Shown piece by piece: positions 23,853-32,860 of a stretch of DNA of 64,000 bases (its first letter is position 1; each line of letters begins with the position of its first letter). The stretch comes from Bacillus sp. ISL-7 (lineage in GTDB: Bacteria; Bacillota; Bacilli; Bacillales_B; DSM-18226). Made by a program: the position numbers and the translations under genes. The notes below the pieces were generated by a model that was not told the DNA's origin, did not search any database, and saw nothing but the letters and a program-made list of their open reading frames with translations. Location: the NCBI RefSeq assembly GCF_018613065.1, contig NZ_JAGGQW010000014.1, positions 1-64,000 of the forward strand, in the 5' to 3' direction.

Positions 23853-25025
23853 GTGAGAAAGTTCTCATTGCTCGCTCTCTCCCTTGTCTTTTTGCTGAGT
23901 GCCTGTGCACCAAACTTTGAGAAGCAAAATGAGGTTGTGCAAACGAAGGAGAAAGTGAAAGGGAAGGCAATTATTCCAAAGTATAATATTTCGGACAGCT
24001 ATTACCGGACAATTTTGCCATTTGAACCAGGGGAAGCACGCGGATTGGTTGTCAATAATATCAATACAAGATATGACTTAAACGAATTTGAAATGGGCTT
24101 AATGAGAATTGCCCAAAATTCTTTTGATACAGAAAAATATTTATTTCGTGAAGGACAGGAAATCAAAGAAGAGACAATAAGACTTTGGTTAAACCGTAAA
24201 TACACGAAAGAGCAGTTCAAGGAAAAGAAAAAAGTAGATCCAACACTAAAAGATGCTGATAATATAGGGCTAAATCCTGTGGATACTGGAAGCAAGGGTG
24301 AACCGAGTTCGCCAATCTATTTAGCTCATATTTTAGAACACGACTACTTAATAAAAAATGAAAAAGGGAATGTAACACTCGGAGGTGTTACGATTGGCCT
24401 TGCCTTAAATTCAGTTTACTACTATAAACAGACATCAGACGGCGATACCCTTGAGGAAAAAGTCCCACATTCAGAAGTGATCAGTGAAGGGAAGAAAATA
24501 GCTGCAGAAGTGATAAAGCGTATGAGGAGCATAAAGTCTTTAAAGGACGTTCCAATTACGATTGCCTTGTTTGAGCAAGCAAGCAAGTCTTCCGTCGTTC
24601 CTGGTAACTTCATTACCTATTCCACTGTCGACAATGGCAGTACTACTTTAAATAGCTGGGAAAATGTAAATGAAAAGTACTTTCTTTTCCCTTCCGCAGA
24701 TGCACAGGAAGAACATCGTGATGATGTCACTGCGTTTTTAAATTTTAAGCAGGATGTGGAGGAGTATTTTCCTAACTATAATGGTGTGATTGGCAGAGCC
24801 TTTTACATTGGAGACCAACTGCAGGATTTAAATATTAACATTCCAATTCAATTCTATGGAAAAACAGAAGGAATAGGTTTTACGCAGTATGTAACCGGCC
24901 TTGTCATGGAACATTTTCCTAAGTATTTGTCTGTCTCGGTAAGTGTTACATCTGTGGATGGTCCTGAAGCACTGATTGTCCGAAAGGCTAATGAAGAAGA
25001 ACCTTTTGTCTATATTTATCAATAA
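23853..25025 (+). CDS. CamS family sex pheromone lipoprotein
   Basis: A 390-residue lipoprotein with the signal peptide MRKFSLLALSLVFLLSAC; the lipobox LSAC places the lipidated Cys at 18. The body matches the CamS family (B. subtilis YerH, S. aureus CamS). In some enterococcal and staphylococcal members the processed signal peptide gives a sex-pheromone peptide; the protein's own role is unknown. The GTG start follows AGAGGTG. It is the last gene of the pcrB operon and is followed by a terminator. Confidence 0.92.
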   Translation: MRKFSLLALSLVFLLSACAPNFEKQNEVVQTKEKVKGKAIIPKYNISDSYYRTILPFEPGEARGLVVNNINTRYDLNEFEMGLMRIAQNSFDTEKYLFREGQEIKEETIRLWLNRKYTKEQFKEKKKVDPTLKDADNIGLNPVDTGSKGEPSSPIYLAHILEHDYLIKNEKGNVTLGGVTIGLALNSVYYYKQTSDGDTLEEKVPHSEVISEGKKIAAEVIKRMRSIKSLKDVPITIALFEQASKSSVVPGNFITYSTVDNGSTTLNSWENVNEKYFLFPSADAQEEHRDDVTAFLNFKQDVEEYFPNYNGVIGRAFYIGDQLQDLNINIPIQFYGKTEGIGFTQYVTGLVMEHFPKYLSVSVSVTSVDGPEALIVRKANEEEPFVYIYQ

Positions 25026-25052
25026 GATCTGGCTAATGCTGGGTCTTTTTTT
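25026..25052 (+). terminator. Terminator after the camS homologue
   Basis: GATCTGGC (25026-25033) pairs with GCTGGGTC (25038-25045), with several G-T pairs, and is followed by seven T. Confidence 0.75.
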
Positions 25053-25069
25053 GTGGGACCCGACAATTA

Positions 25070-25124
25070 TTGCGGCCTTTAAATGAAACATGTTAGAATG
25101 AACAGTGGAGTGTAAACGTTTTTA
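25070..25124 (+). promoter_or_regulatory. Candidate promoter and CcpA cre site before rocA
   Basis: A weak TTGCGG-N18-TAGAAT promoter lies at 25070-25099. TGTAAACGTTTTTA (25111-25124) matches the cre consensus TGWAANCGNTNWCA at all but one position. Its place between promoter and ribosome site suggests roadblock-type carbon catabolite repression of the amino-acid catabolic gene. This is inference from motif alone. Confidence 0.5.
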
Positions 25125-25145
25125 ATACATAGGAGGGTTTAACAA

Positions 25146-26693
25146 ATGGTACAACCTTACAAGCACGAACCATTTACAGATTTTACGATTGAAGAGAACC
25201 GTCAGGCCTATCTAAAGGCGTTAAAAACAGTTGAAGGTTACTTAGGTCAGGATTACGACTTAGTTATTGATGGAGAAAGAATTGCAACAGAAGATAAAAT
25301 TGTTTCTTATAATCCTTCCAATAAGGAAGAAGTAATTGGCCGTGTTTCAAAAGCTAGCCAAGACCTAGCTGAAAAAGCAATGCAAGCAGCAGTCGAAGCA
25401 TTTAAAACTTGGAAAAAGGTCAAACCTGAAGTCCGCGCGGATGTTTTATTTAAAGCTGCAGCCATTATTCGCCGCCGCAAGCATGAGTTTTCTGCTCTAA
25501 TGACGAAAGAAGCAGGTAAGCCATGGAGAGAAGCGGATGCAGATACCGCTGAAGGAATTGATTTCCTTGAATACTATGCACGCCAAATGCTAGCACTTAA
25601 AGATGGTGTACCCGTTCAAAGCCGTCCAAATGAATTTAATCGTTATTCCTATATTCCCCTTGGTGTTGGTGTTATTATCTCGCCATGGAATTTCCCATTT
25701 GCGATCATGGCAGGAACTACAGTAGCAGCTATTGTTTCTGGTAACCCGGTTCTATTAAAACCCGCTTCAACTACTCCTGTGATTTCAGCGAAGTTTGTTG
25801 AAGTCATGGAAGAAGCAGGCCTGCCTAAAGGTGTTCTTAACTTCGTACCAGGAAGCGGTGCTGAAGTGGGCGACTATTTAGTGGACCATAAAGATACTCG
25901 CTTTATCAGCTTTACTGGTTCCCGTGATGTTGGACTTCGAATTTTCGAGCGTTCTTCGAAAGTGAACCCAGGACAAGTATGGATGAAACGTTTGATTGCT
26001 GAAATGGGCGGTAAAGATACCATTGTGGTTGATAGTGAAGCAGATCTAGAGCTTGCTGCTCAATCAATTGTTGCAGGTGCATTTGGCTTCTCAGGTCAAA
26101 AATGTTCTGCGTGTTCACGTGCAGTAATCGTAGAAAGTGTTTACGATCAAGTATTGAATCGTGTCGTTGAATTAACTAATGAGTTAACGGTTGGAGATCC
26201 AACTGAACAAGCTACGTTCATGGGTCCTGTTAACGACAATAATGCGTTCAAAAAAATCATGGAATACATTGAAATCGGCAAGCAAGAAGGCAAGTTAATG
26301 GCTGGCGGCGAAGGAGATAATTCTAAAGGTTATTTCATTAAACCAACGGTTATTGGGGATCTTGCTCCAAAAGCACGTATTATGCAGGAAGAAATTTTCG
26401 GCCCTGTTGTTGGTTTCACAAAGGCAAAGAACTTCGATGAGGCGCTTGAAATTGCGAACAACACAGAATACGGCTTAACTGGTGCAGTTATTACTACAAA
26501 CCGTGCCCACATGGAACAAGCTCGTGAAGACTTCCATGTTGGAAACCTGTACTTTAACCGTTCATGTACTGGAGCCATCGTTGGTTATCAGCCATTTGGC
26601 GGCTTCAATATGTCCGGAACCGACTCCAAAGCAGGCGGTCCTGACTACTTGCTGCTTCATATGCAGGCAAAAACAACTTCAGAAATGTATTAA
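25146..26693 (+). CDS. rocA: L-glutamate gamma-semialdehyde (P5C) dehydrogenase
   Basis: A 515-residue aldehyde dehydrogenase of the RocA/PruA type that oxidises glutamate semialdehyde to glutamate in proline and arginine breakdown. It aligns end to end with B. subtilis RocA. Motifs include the NAD-binding [18 protein letters not shown]-like [15 protein letters not shown] with the general-base Glu, and the nucleophile Cys320 in [12 protein letters not shown]. The start follows TAGGAGGG. It is monocistronic, between two terminators. No proline dehydrogenase gene is adjacent. Confidence 0.95.
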   Translation: MVQPYKHEPFTDFTIEENRQAYLKALKTVEGYLGQDYDLVIDGERIATEDKIVSYNPSNKEEVIGRVSKASQDLAEKAMQAAVEAFKTWKKVKPEVRADVLFKAAAIIRRRKHEFSALMTKEAGKPWREADADTAEGIDFLEYYARQMLALKDGVPVQSRPNEFNRYSYIPLGVGVIISPWNFPFAIMAGTTVAAIVSGNPVLLKPASTTPVISAKFVEVMEEAGLPKGVLNFVPGSGAEVGDYLVDHKDTRFISFTGSRDVGLRIFERSSKVNPGQVWMKRLIAEMGGKDTIVVDSEADLELAAQSIVAGAFGFSGQKCSACSRAVIVESVYDQVLNRVVELTNELTVGDPTEQATFMGPVNDNNAFKKIMEYIEIGKQEGKLMAGGEGDNSKGYFIKPTVIGDLAPKARIMQEEIFGPVVGFTKAKNFDEALEIANNTEYGLTGAVITTNRAHMEQAREDFHVGNLYFNRSCTGAIVGYQPFGGFNMSGTDSKAGGPDYLLLHMQAKTTSEMY

Positions 26694-26703
26694 TATAAAA
26701 GAA

Positions 26704-26737
26704 AAACCTCTTTCCACACGTGGAAAGAGGTTTTTTT
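26704..26737 (+). terminator. Terminator after rocA
   Basis: AACCTCTTTCCA pairs perfectly with TGGAAAGAGGTT around a CACG loop, followed by a T-run. Confidence 0.92.
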
Positions 26738-26888
26738 GTAAAGAATAATAATGTAAGTCACTTTATTCGGGGGCGTAGACAAAAAAAGTTTTTTCAGGTT
26801 GAATTTTCCCCCTTACATAGAAAACTTACTTTCGATAAAATACATTACCTAATTCAACCAATGCAAGGATTTTATGTAATTTAAAAAG

Positions 26889-26916
26889 TTACCTATAGTA
26901 AAAATAATGATAATAT
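26889..26916 (+). promoter_or_regulatory. Possible promoter of the two-gene membrane operon
   Basis: TTACCT, a 16-nt AT-rich spacer and TAATAT lie about 45 nt before the first gene. The match is modest. The rest of 26738-26942 shows nothing else I recognise. Confidence 0.35.
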
Positions 26917-26960
26917 AGAGAAAAGGCAGTAAGGAACTAAAAGTGTGGGGGATTGTAAAA

Positions 26961-27188
26961 TTGATTCCATTATATCTATTTCACGTCACATCAGTCCAAC
27001 ATAGTGAAAATTTACTTTGGACATTTTTAATCTGTAATATTTTTGTTGTCACAGCAGGACTTACGTTTATGTATAAATTATTTCGACAGAAAAATGTTCG
27101 AGGGGCTGGAATTACGTTTGCGATTGCGTTAGCTGTGAATTATATTCTTATTGCCATCTTTGGGGATATATTTGATTTACTTGGATAA
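26961..27188 (+). CDS. Small two-helix membrane protein, unrecognised
   Basis: A 75-residue protein with two hydrophobic segments (around NLLWTFLICNIFVVTAGLTF and GITFAIALAVNYILIAIFG) separated by a basic loop (YKLFRQKNVRG). No family is recognised. TTG 26961 was chosen because GGGGG lies 9 nt upstream; GTG 26943 is possible. It is separated from the next membrane protein by 23 nt, so the two probably form an operon and may act together. Confidence 0.6.
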   Translation: MIPLYLFHVTSVQHSENLLWTFLICNIFVVTAGLTFMYKLFRQKNVRGAGITFAIALAVNYILIAIFGDIFDLLG

Positions 27189-27211
27189 GCGCTAGAGAGG
27201 AGATGATATCG

Positions 27212-28198
27212 TTGAAATATTATCGTTTATGGGTACTTGCCTTTCTATTAAAATTTATTGGTTCTGCATGGGATGCTTCTTATCATTTTAAATATTTATT
27301 TGAGGAATACTCCATTCCCCATATTGTTAATACCATCGGTTTTGCTTTAGGCGCATATTTGTTAATTCAAGAGTGGCGACGTTTACATTATCTGGACCGA
27401 TTTTCTAGAAACCTGATTACAATAGGCTACGTTATATTCCTAATTGGGATCCCACTAGATTTCACCTATCATATTGCGTATGGAATTGATTTAACCACAT
27501 GGAGTCCAACCCATTTTATTTATTATATTGGTACAGCAATTATGATTTTTGGGGTCTGGCGCGGTTACCTTCAATATACGAGAGATATTCAACCGTCATG
27601 GTGGTCAATTCATACTTGGTTTGCCATGTATCTCCTTGAATGCTTGATGTTTCCGAATATGCAACAGGAAAATGGTGCCATTTCATATGATCAATACATT
27701 CATGGAAAATCGATTGCCTCAAAGCAAATCCTTGATCTAATCTCAGATCCTGCCTCACAGATTTTTGGCGGCATTCCGGAATGGGTCTATCCTATCTATT
27801 CAATCCTAATGGTCGCTCTCCTAACAATTCTAATCATCCGATATTGCCGCAGTTATTCCATACCTGTGATGGCGACGGCACTTTATATCCTGTTAAGGTT
27901 TGTAGGGAAAGCTATTTTTGCTGCAGTTGGTTATCCAACCTCTTATGTACCGATAACGCTTTTATTCATTCCTTTATGCTATTTATTGTTTAGAAAAAAC
28001 TCCCGGTTAGCTGGTCTGGCAGGCAGTCTAGCATATTTTCTTGCCTTGTTTGCAATCCATAAAACAGGTATTCTCATCACTCCACCCTTGGTATTATGGG
28101 AACTTGCCCCTGTTGTAGTAATTGGTGTGCTTGTTCCGATGATTCATTCAATGGTAAAACTCTTTCAAATAAGGAAAACTGAAAAAAAGGTAGTTTAG
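27212..28198 (+). CDS. Multi-pass membrane protein, unrecognised
   Basis: A 328-residue protein with about eight to nine hydrophobic segments and conserved-looking His/Trp residues near membrane faces (DASYHFKYLFEEYSIPHIVN, DFTYHIAYGIDLTTWSPTHFIYY). These could bind metal or haem, but no signature fits. TTG 27212 has GAGAGGAG at 9 nt and is preferred to ATG 27203, which overlaps that site. It ends with a basic tail. No function is assigned. Confidence 0.65.
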   Translation: MKYYRLWVLAFLLKFIGSAWDASYHFKYLFEEYSIPHIVNTIGFALGAYLLIQEWRRLHYLDRFSRNLITIGYVIFLIGIPLDFTYHIAYGIDLTTWSPTHFIYYIGTAIMIFGVWRGYLQYTRDIQPSWWSIHTWFAMYLLECLMFPNMQQENGAISYDQYIHGKSIASKQILDLISDPASQIFGGIPEWVYPIYSILMVALLTILIIRYCRSYSIPVMATALYILLRFVGKAIFAAVGYPTSYVPITLLFIPLCYLLFRKNSRLAGLAGSLAYFLALFAIHKTGILITPPLVLWELAPVVVIGVLVPMIHSMVKLFQIRKTEKKVV

Positions 28199-28260
28199 AG
28201 TTAGGTAGCATGCATTTTTTGTGTGCTATTTTTTGTTGCCCAAATATACTATGACAATTA

Positions 28261-28276
28261 TGTGAAAATGTTCACA
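28261..28276 (+). promoter_or_regulatory. Perfect Fnr box upstream of the nirBD remnant
   Basis: TGTGAAAATGTTCACA is exactly TGTGA-N6-TCACA, the consensus of Bacillus Fnr, an oxygen-responsive activator of anaerobic nitrate/nitrite metabolism. It lies 124 nt before the broken nirB start in a 200-nt gene-free spacer. It probably once drove nirBD-nasF and may still drive the siroheme genes. Confidence 0.75.
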
Positions 28277-28399
28277 TATAGTGTTTGGATAGTGACGTAC
28301 TTCACAAATTTTATCGACGCTAGCATTTACAATTTTATTATAAAGAAAACCTTACTTATCTTAATAATAACGATTTAACATATAAGGAGTGATTGATAA

Positions 28400-28673
28400 A
28401 TGAAAAAACTAGTAATGATCGGAAATGGTATGGCAGGCCTCAGAACGGTAGAGGAAATCCTCAAAGTATCCACTGAACCATTTGAAATTACTATTTTTGG
28501 TGGCGGAAATTAAAGAAAAAGGCTTAACAAGTGTAAAAGAAGTTATGAATGTCCTGGAGTGGAATAATGAGGAAGGCTGTACCAAATGCCGTCGGGCCAA
28601 CAACTACTATCTAGGTATGATTCATATGGATGAATACAAAGACTTTAAGAGTTCGATCTGGGTATACGATTAA
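28400..28673 (+). pseudogene. Nitrite reductase large subunit remnant (nirB/nasD)
   Basis: The first 35 residues (MKKLVMIGNGMAGLRTVEEI...) are the FAD-binding N terminus of NirB/NasD, ending at a TAA at 28511. A different frame from about 28503 continues with IKEKGLTSVKEVMNVL and EGCTKCRRANNYYLGMI, which belong several hundred residues downstream in the intact protein and carry a C-x2-C pair near the siroheme/4Fe-4S domain. An intact gene is about 2.4 kb; most is deleted. The ribosome site AAGGAGTG is still good. Confidence 0.85.
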
Positions 28674-28921
28674 AATCGATAATACAGAAATTGCCCTATT
28701 TAAATTAACAAGCGGAAAGGTTTATGCGACCTGAAAACCGCAGTCCCCATCCAAAAGGAGGCGTCCTTTCAGAAGGCCTTGTCAGTGGCGAGTATGTATA
28801 TTGCCCCGTTTATGATTGGAAAATATCCTTAAAAGATGGTAAAGTACAGTCACCGGATGTAGGTCAAGTACGGACATTTAAGGTTGAATTAAAGGAAGAT
28901 ATCGTTTTTATTGTCAGATAA
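28654..28921 (+). pseudogene. Nitrite reductase small subunit remnant (nirD/nasE)
   Basis: One frame encodes [22 protein letters not shown] and stops; after a one-base shift near 28737 another frame continues [30 protein letters not shown] to a stop at 28921. This is the Rieske-like NirD. The start is missing, and the usual Cys-Pro-His and Cys-x-x-His ligands are altered to Ser-Pro-His and Cys-Pro-Val-Tyr. It is clearly non-functional. Confidence 0.85.
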
Positions 28922-28948
28922 GAGCGAAATGGGAAGGATGGCTGCAGA

Positions 28949-30397
28949 ATGAAAAATGGGAAAGTATTTTTAGTAGGAGCAGGACCCGGAGATGTTCGTT
29001 TAATCACCGTAAAAGGACTGGAGGCTATAAAGAAAGCCGAAGTGATTTTATATGACCGGCTTGCCAATCCCAAACTTTTAGAGTTTGCTCCAGCGGATTG
29101 TGAACTGATTTATTGCGGGAAATTACCGAACCGCCATATTTTACGCCAAGGGAATATCAACGAGCTTTTGGTTGAGAAGGCTCTTGAAGGCAAGCGGGTT
29201 GTCCGTTTAAAAGGCGGAGACCCAGGCGTGTTTGGCAGAGTTGGCGAAGAAGCGGCATCCCTGGCCGAATATCAAATTCCATTTGAAATCGTTCCTGGCA
29301 TTTCATCGGGGATTGCAGCCCCCCTTTATGCAGGAATTCCTGTTACCCACCGAGAGTATGCAGAGTCATTTGCAGTCGTTACTGCCCATGACAAATCGCA
29401 AGAGGGCAAACCAGTACTTGATTGGGAAGGACTGGCTCGTGGTGTTGATACCATTGCCTTTTACATGGGAGTCGGCAATTTACCGTTTATTTGCGAAAAT
29501 CTCCTTAACTATGGCAAACCAGCGTCGACCCCGGTTATTTTGATTCAATGGGGTACATTTGGCCGCCAAAAAACATTGCAAGGGACACTTGCTGATATTT
29601 CCGAGAAGGTCCTGGAGGCAAAGTTTAGCAACCCATCGATTATTTTAGTAGGGGATGTCATTTCTCTGCGTGAAAAAATCAGCTGGTTCGAGAAAATGCC
29701 GCTGTATGGACGGCAAATACTGCTTGCCCGGACGAGTGAGGGTCAAAGTGAATTAACAAAGGAATTAATGGATCAAGGAGCCGATGTGATTGAATTTCCA
29801 AAGTGGAAAAAGACGGCACTGCCTGTTGATCTGACAAAAGTAACTTCCTATGAAAAAATATTTTTTACCTCACCTGAAAGTGTAGATGAATTTTTCACAG
29901 CGGTGATGGAAAGTGGAATGGATATTCGAAAAATCCGTGCCGATTTCTTTGGCGCTTCAATGAAATCAATCAAAGTATTAAATAATCGTGGATTTATTGC
30001 TGCACATGCTGATGAATTGCATAAGACCGGAGCCTTGCTCATTGTTGGGGACGATAGCATCTTGAAAAAAGAGTATGATCAGGCAGACATCATGGTGACT
30101 AGCAGAAAAGAAATAGATCACCAGTTCATGCCTCTTTTTAAAAGAATGTTAGATGAGGCTGAAGTGAATACCATGGTATTCCCAAGCAGTGCGTCCGTTG
30201 AACCGTTTGTACAAGCGTTACGTGAATGTGACTTGAATACGGTTGAACTGTTGCAAGGGTTGCATGTGGTCAGCATGGGAAAACAAACAGCAGCTGCCGT
30301 TGGAAAAGCCGGCTTTACGTCGCATGGAATGCCTGCCAGCGCAACGAAAGAAGCCTTGGTTGAATATTTAGCGATCCGTCCTCTCGAGGAAGTGTAG
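28949..30397 (+). CDS. nasF: Uroporphyrinogen-III C-methyltransferase fused to a uroporphyrinogen-III synthase domain
   Basis: A 482-residue protein like B. subtilis NasF. The N-terminal SAM-dependent SUMT domain (about 1-245) has GAGPGDVRLIT, YDRLANP and KGGDPGVFGR. It makes precorrin-2 for siroheme. The C-terminal half (about 250-475) resembles the HemD uroporphyrinogen-III synthase fold (FFTSPESVDEFF, VFPSSASVEPFV). It lies 27 nt after the dead nirD and 3 nt before the sirC-like gene. Siroheme is the cofactor of the lost nitrite reductase and of sulfite reductase, so sulfur assimilation could explain its retention. Confidence 0.9.
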   Translation: MKNGKVFLVGAGPGDVRLITVKGLEAIKKAEVILYDRLANPKLLEFAPADCELIYCGKLPNRHILRQGNINELLVEKALEGKRVVRLKGGDPGVFGRVGEEAASLAEYQIPFEIVPGISSGIAAPLYAGIPVTHREYAESFAVVTAHDKSQEGKPVLDWEGLARGVDTIAFYMGVGNLPFICENLLNYGKPASTPVILIQWGTFGRQKTLQGTLADISEKVLEAKFSNPSIILVGDVISLREKISWFEKMPLYGRQILLARTSEGQSELTKELMDQGADVIEFPKWKKTALPVDLTKVTSYEKIFFTSPESVDEFFTAVMESGMDIRKIRADFFGASMKSIKVLNNRGFIAAHADELHKTGALLIVGDDSILKKEYDQADIMVTSRKEIDHQFMPLFKRMLDEAEVNTMVFPSSASVEPFVQALRECDLNTVELLQGLHVVSMGKQTAAAVGKAGFTSHGMPASATKEALVEYLAIRPLEEV

Positions 30398-30400
30398 AGG

Positions 30401-31033
30401 ATGAATTCAGGCTATCCTGTAAACCTAAGGTTAGATGGTAAAACAGTTGTCATTGTTGGGGGCGGGAAAGTTGCCGAACGAAAGGTGACGGGACTGCTTG
30501 GTACGGGTGCAGAAATCGTAATCGTCAGCCCGGATGTAACGGATGAAATCCAAAGGCTTCATCGTGAGGGGAAAATTGTGTGGAAGCAAAAGTCTTTTTT
30601 TGCGAGCGACATAAAGGATGCATTCATGATTTTTGCTGCGACGAATATTCGAGAAATAAATCAGTTGATTAGAAGTTCAGCAGCACCCCATCAGCTTGTA
30701 ACGATTGCAGACGATCCAGATCGCTCCAATTTCCACGTCCCAGCCCATTTTCAACGTGGCCTGTTGAGCATTGCCGTTTCAACAGGAGGTGCGAGTCCAA
30801 CCCTCGCAAGCAAAATTCGGGAGCAGCTCGAGGAGCAGTTTGATGATTCTTACGAGGGCTACCTCGACTTTCTATCTTCAAAACGAAAGTGGATTCTGAA
30901 GGAAGTGGAAAATGCTTCTTTGAAGAGGAAACTATTAAAAACCATTGTAAGTTCGGAGTTCTTAACTAGTGATAATCGGGAAGATGATTTTATTAGATTA
31001 TATGAAACGCTTCTTAACGAAACGGGCCAATAA
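30401..31033 (+). CDS. Precorrin-2 dehydrogenase (SirC/YlnF-like)
   Basis: A 210-residue NAD-dependent enzyme oxidising precorrin-2 to sirohydrochlorin. It begins YPVNLRLDGKTVVIVGGGKVAERKV, the Rossmann motif of the SirC/CysG-N family. FHVPAHFQRGLLSIAVSTGGASPTLASKIR is the second family block. It is longer than B. subtilis YlnF, with a helical C-terminal tail. No ferrochelatase (SirB) gene is in the window, so the final iron insertion must be encoded elsewhere. A terminator follows. Confidence 0.88.
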   Translation: MNSGYPVNLRLDGKTVVIVGGGKVAERKVTGLLGTGAEIVIVSPDVTDEIQRLHREGKIVWKQKSFFASDIKDAFMIFAATNIREINQLIRSSAAPHQLVTIADDPDRSNFHVPAHFQRGLLSIAVSTGGASPTLASKIREQLEEQFDDSYEGYLDFLSSKRKWILKEVENASLKRKLLKTIVSSEFLTSDNREDDFIRLYETLLNETGQ

Positions 31034-31040
31034 TGACTGC

Positions 31041-31071
31041 AAAAAAGGATGTCGATGACGTCCTTTTTTTT
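31041..31071 (+). terminator. Terminator after the siroheme genes
   Basis: AAAAAAGGATGTC pairs with GACGTCCTTTTTT (one G-T pair) around a GAT loop, within a long T-run. Confidence 0.88.
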
Positions 31072-31144
31072 ATGGACTTTTCCTTTTGAAAAATCAGAGG
31101 ACAGGGAGTTTTTACCTATTTTTATAAAATTTTCTGAAAAGTAG

Positions 31145-31173
31145 TTCCATTTTTAAAATCAGTGTTATATAAT
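31145..31173 (+). promoter_or_regulatory. Promoter of aceB-aceA
   Basis: A weak -35 TTCCAT (31145-31150), a 17-nt spacer and a perfect -10 TATAAT (31168-31173) lie about 50 nt before aceB. Confidence 0.5.
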
Positions 31174-31221
31174 ACAAAGCGTAGATAGTTACTGTATTAT
31201 AACAAAGAGGTGATGTAGTTC

Positions 31222-32814
31222 ATGTCGACGCAAACGACAGGTATTGAAGTGGTTGGGGCAATAAAAGCCCAGTACGATGAGATTTTAACACCAGGGGCAT
31301 TAAATTTTATTGAAGAGCTAGAACGAAAATTTGGCGAAAGAAGAATGGAACTGTTACAGTACAGGCAAAAACGGCAAGCTGAAATTAATGATGGGAAATT
31401 GCTAGACTTCCTTCCTGAGACAAAACATATTCGGAATGATAACTGGACCATTGCTCCGCTGCCGGATGACCTGCAAGATCGCAGGGTAGAAATTACAGGC
31501 CCGACCGATCGAAAAATGGTCATCAACGCTTTAAACTCTGGTGCAAAGGTTTTTATGGCTGATTGTGAAGACGCCACTTCACCGACATGGGAAAACATCA
31601 TCGAAGGACAAATCAACTTAAGAGATGCAGTAAATCGGACGATTTCCTTTGAAAATCCTAACGGTAAAAAATATGAACTACATGAAAAAACAGCTGTTCT
31701 GTTTGTTAGACCACGCGGCCTGCATTTAGAAGAAAAACATATTTTACTAGATGGCAAGTCTATTTCAGGAAGTTTCTTCGACTTTGGGATGTACTTTTTC
31801 CATAATGTGAACCAGTTACTTGAGAGGGGAACAGGTCCATATTTTTACCTGCCGAAGCTGGAAAGTCACCTGGAGGCAAGGCTTTGGAATGATGTATTTG
31901 TATTTGCGCAAGAGAAGCTTGGGATTCCGAATGGAACCATTAAAGCGACTGTCTTACTAGAAACCATCATGGGCGCATTTGAAATGAATGAGATTTTATT
32001 TGAGCTAAAGGAACACTCTGCAGGATTGAATTGTGGAAGATGGGATTATATCTTCAGTTACTTAAAAAAGCTGCGTAACCACAAGGATGTCATTTTACCG
32101 GATCGATCACAGGTAACGATGACAGTACCATTCATGCGTTCGTATTCGTTACTAACGATTCAAACCTGTCACCGCCGGAAGGCACCGGCAATCGGAGGAA
32201 TGGCAGCCCAAATTCCGATTCGTAATAATCCGGCTGCTAATGAGGAGGCTTTTGCAAAGGTCCGCGCTGATAAGGAGCGTGAAGCCCGTGATGGTCATGA
32301 TGGAACATGGGTGGCACACCCAGGTCTTGTTCCGGTAGCCCTGGAAGTTTTCAACCGTGAAATGCCGATTGCAAACCAAATTCATACACTTAAGCAACAG
32401 AAAATCAGTGTGACTGCCCAAGATTTGCTTGAATCACCAGGTGGAACGATTACTGAAGAAGGCGTTCGTTTGAACATAAATGTTGGGATTCAATATGTGG
32501 CTTCCTGGCTAAGTGGAAGTGGCGCAGCCCCTATTCACAACTTAATGGAGGACGCTGCAACTGCAGAAATTTCACGCGCCCAGCTGTGGCAGTGGATTCG
32601 CCACCCTAAAGGGATGCTGAACGACGGACGGAAAGTCACTGTGGAGATGTATGAGCAATACAAGGTGGAGGAATTAGGAAAAATAAAACAGGAAATTGGG
32701 GCGCAGGCATTTGAAGGCGGCCGATTTGATGAAGCAGTTGAACTGTTTGACCGTTTGATTTTAAATGATGATTTTGCTGAATTTTTAACCCTGCCGGGAT
32801 ATGAGCTTATCTAG
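31222..32814 (+). CDS. aceB: Malate synthase A
   Basis: A 530-residue malate synthase that condenses glyoxylate with acetyl-CoA. The family signature [17 protein letters not shown] is near 260-276, and [17 protein letters not shown] and [12 protein letters not shown] are typical of the A isoform. It forms an operon with aceA, 46 nt downstream. The pair gives the glyoxylate shunt for growth on acetate or fatty acids. B. subtilis 168 lacks the shunt, while many other Bacillaceae have it. Confidence 0.96.
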   Translation: MSTQTTGIEVVGAIKAQYDEILTPGALNFIEELERKFGERRMELLQYRQKRQAEINDGKLLDFLPETKHIRNDNWTIAPLPDDLQDRRVEITGPTDRKMVINALNSGAKVFMADCEDATSPTWENIIEGQINLRDAVNRTISFENPNGKKYELHEKTAVLFVRPRGLHLEEKHILLDGKSISGSFFDFGMYFFHNVNQLLERGTGPYFYLPKLESHLEARLWNDVFVFAQEKLGIPNGTIKATVLLETIMGAFEMNEILFELKEHSAGLNCGRWDYIFSYLKKLRNHKDVILPDRSQVTMTVPFMRSYSLLTIQTCHRRKAPAIGGMAAQIPIRNNPAANEEAFAKVRADKEREARDGHDGTWVAHPGLVPVALEVFNREMPIANQIHTLKQQKISVTAQDLLESPGGTITEEGVRLNINVGIQYVASWLSGSGAAPIHNLMEDAATAEISRAQLWQWIRHPKGMLNDGRKVTVEMYEQYKVEELGKIKQEIGAQAFEGGRFDEAVELFDRLILNDDFAEFLTLPGYELI

Positions 32815-32860
32815 ATTTTTTTATAAAAAATACTTAATAGATTAATAGGAGGAATATAAA

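Noticed and set aside
28482..28673. Plus-strand frame as a separate small gene
   Set aside because: It is an internal fragment of NirB in a deleted locus; the ATG falls inside the former N-terminal part.
28724..28921. Plus-strand frame as an intact nirD-like gene
   Set aside because: It is the second half of nirD after a frameshift. The true N terminus is in another frame and metal ligands are lost.
31197..31757. 186-codon minus-strand frame
   Set aside because: It lies opposite aceB, is Ser/Cys-rich from antisense codons, and has no family resemblance.
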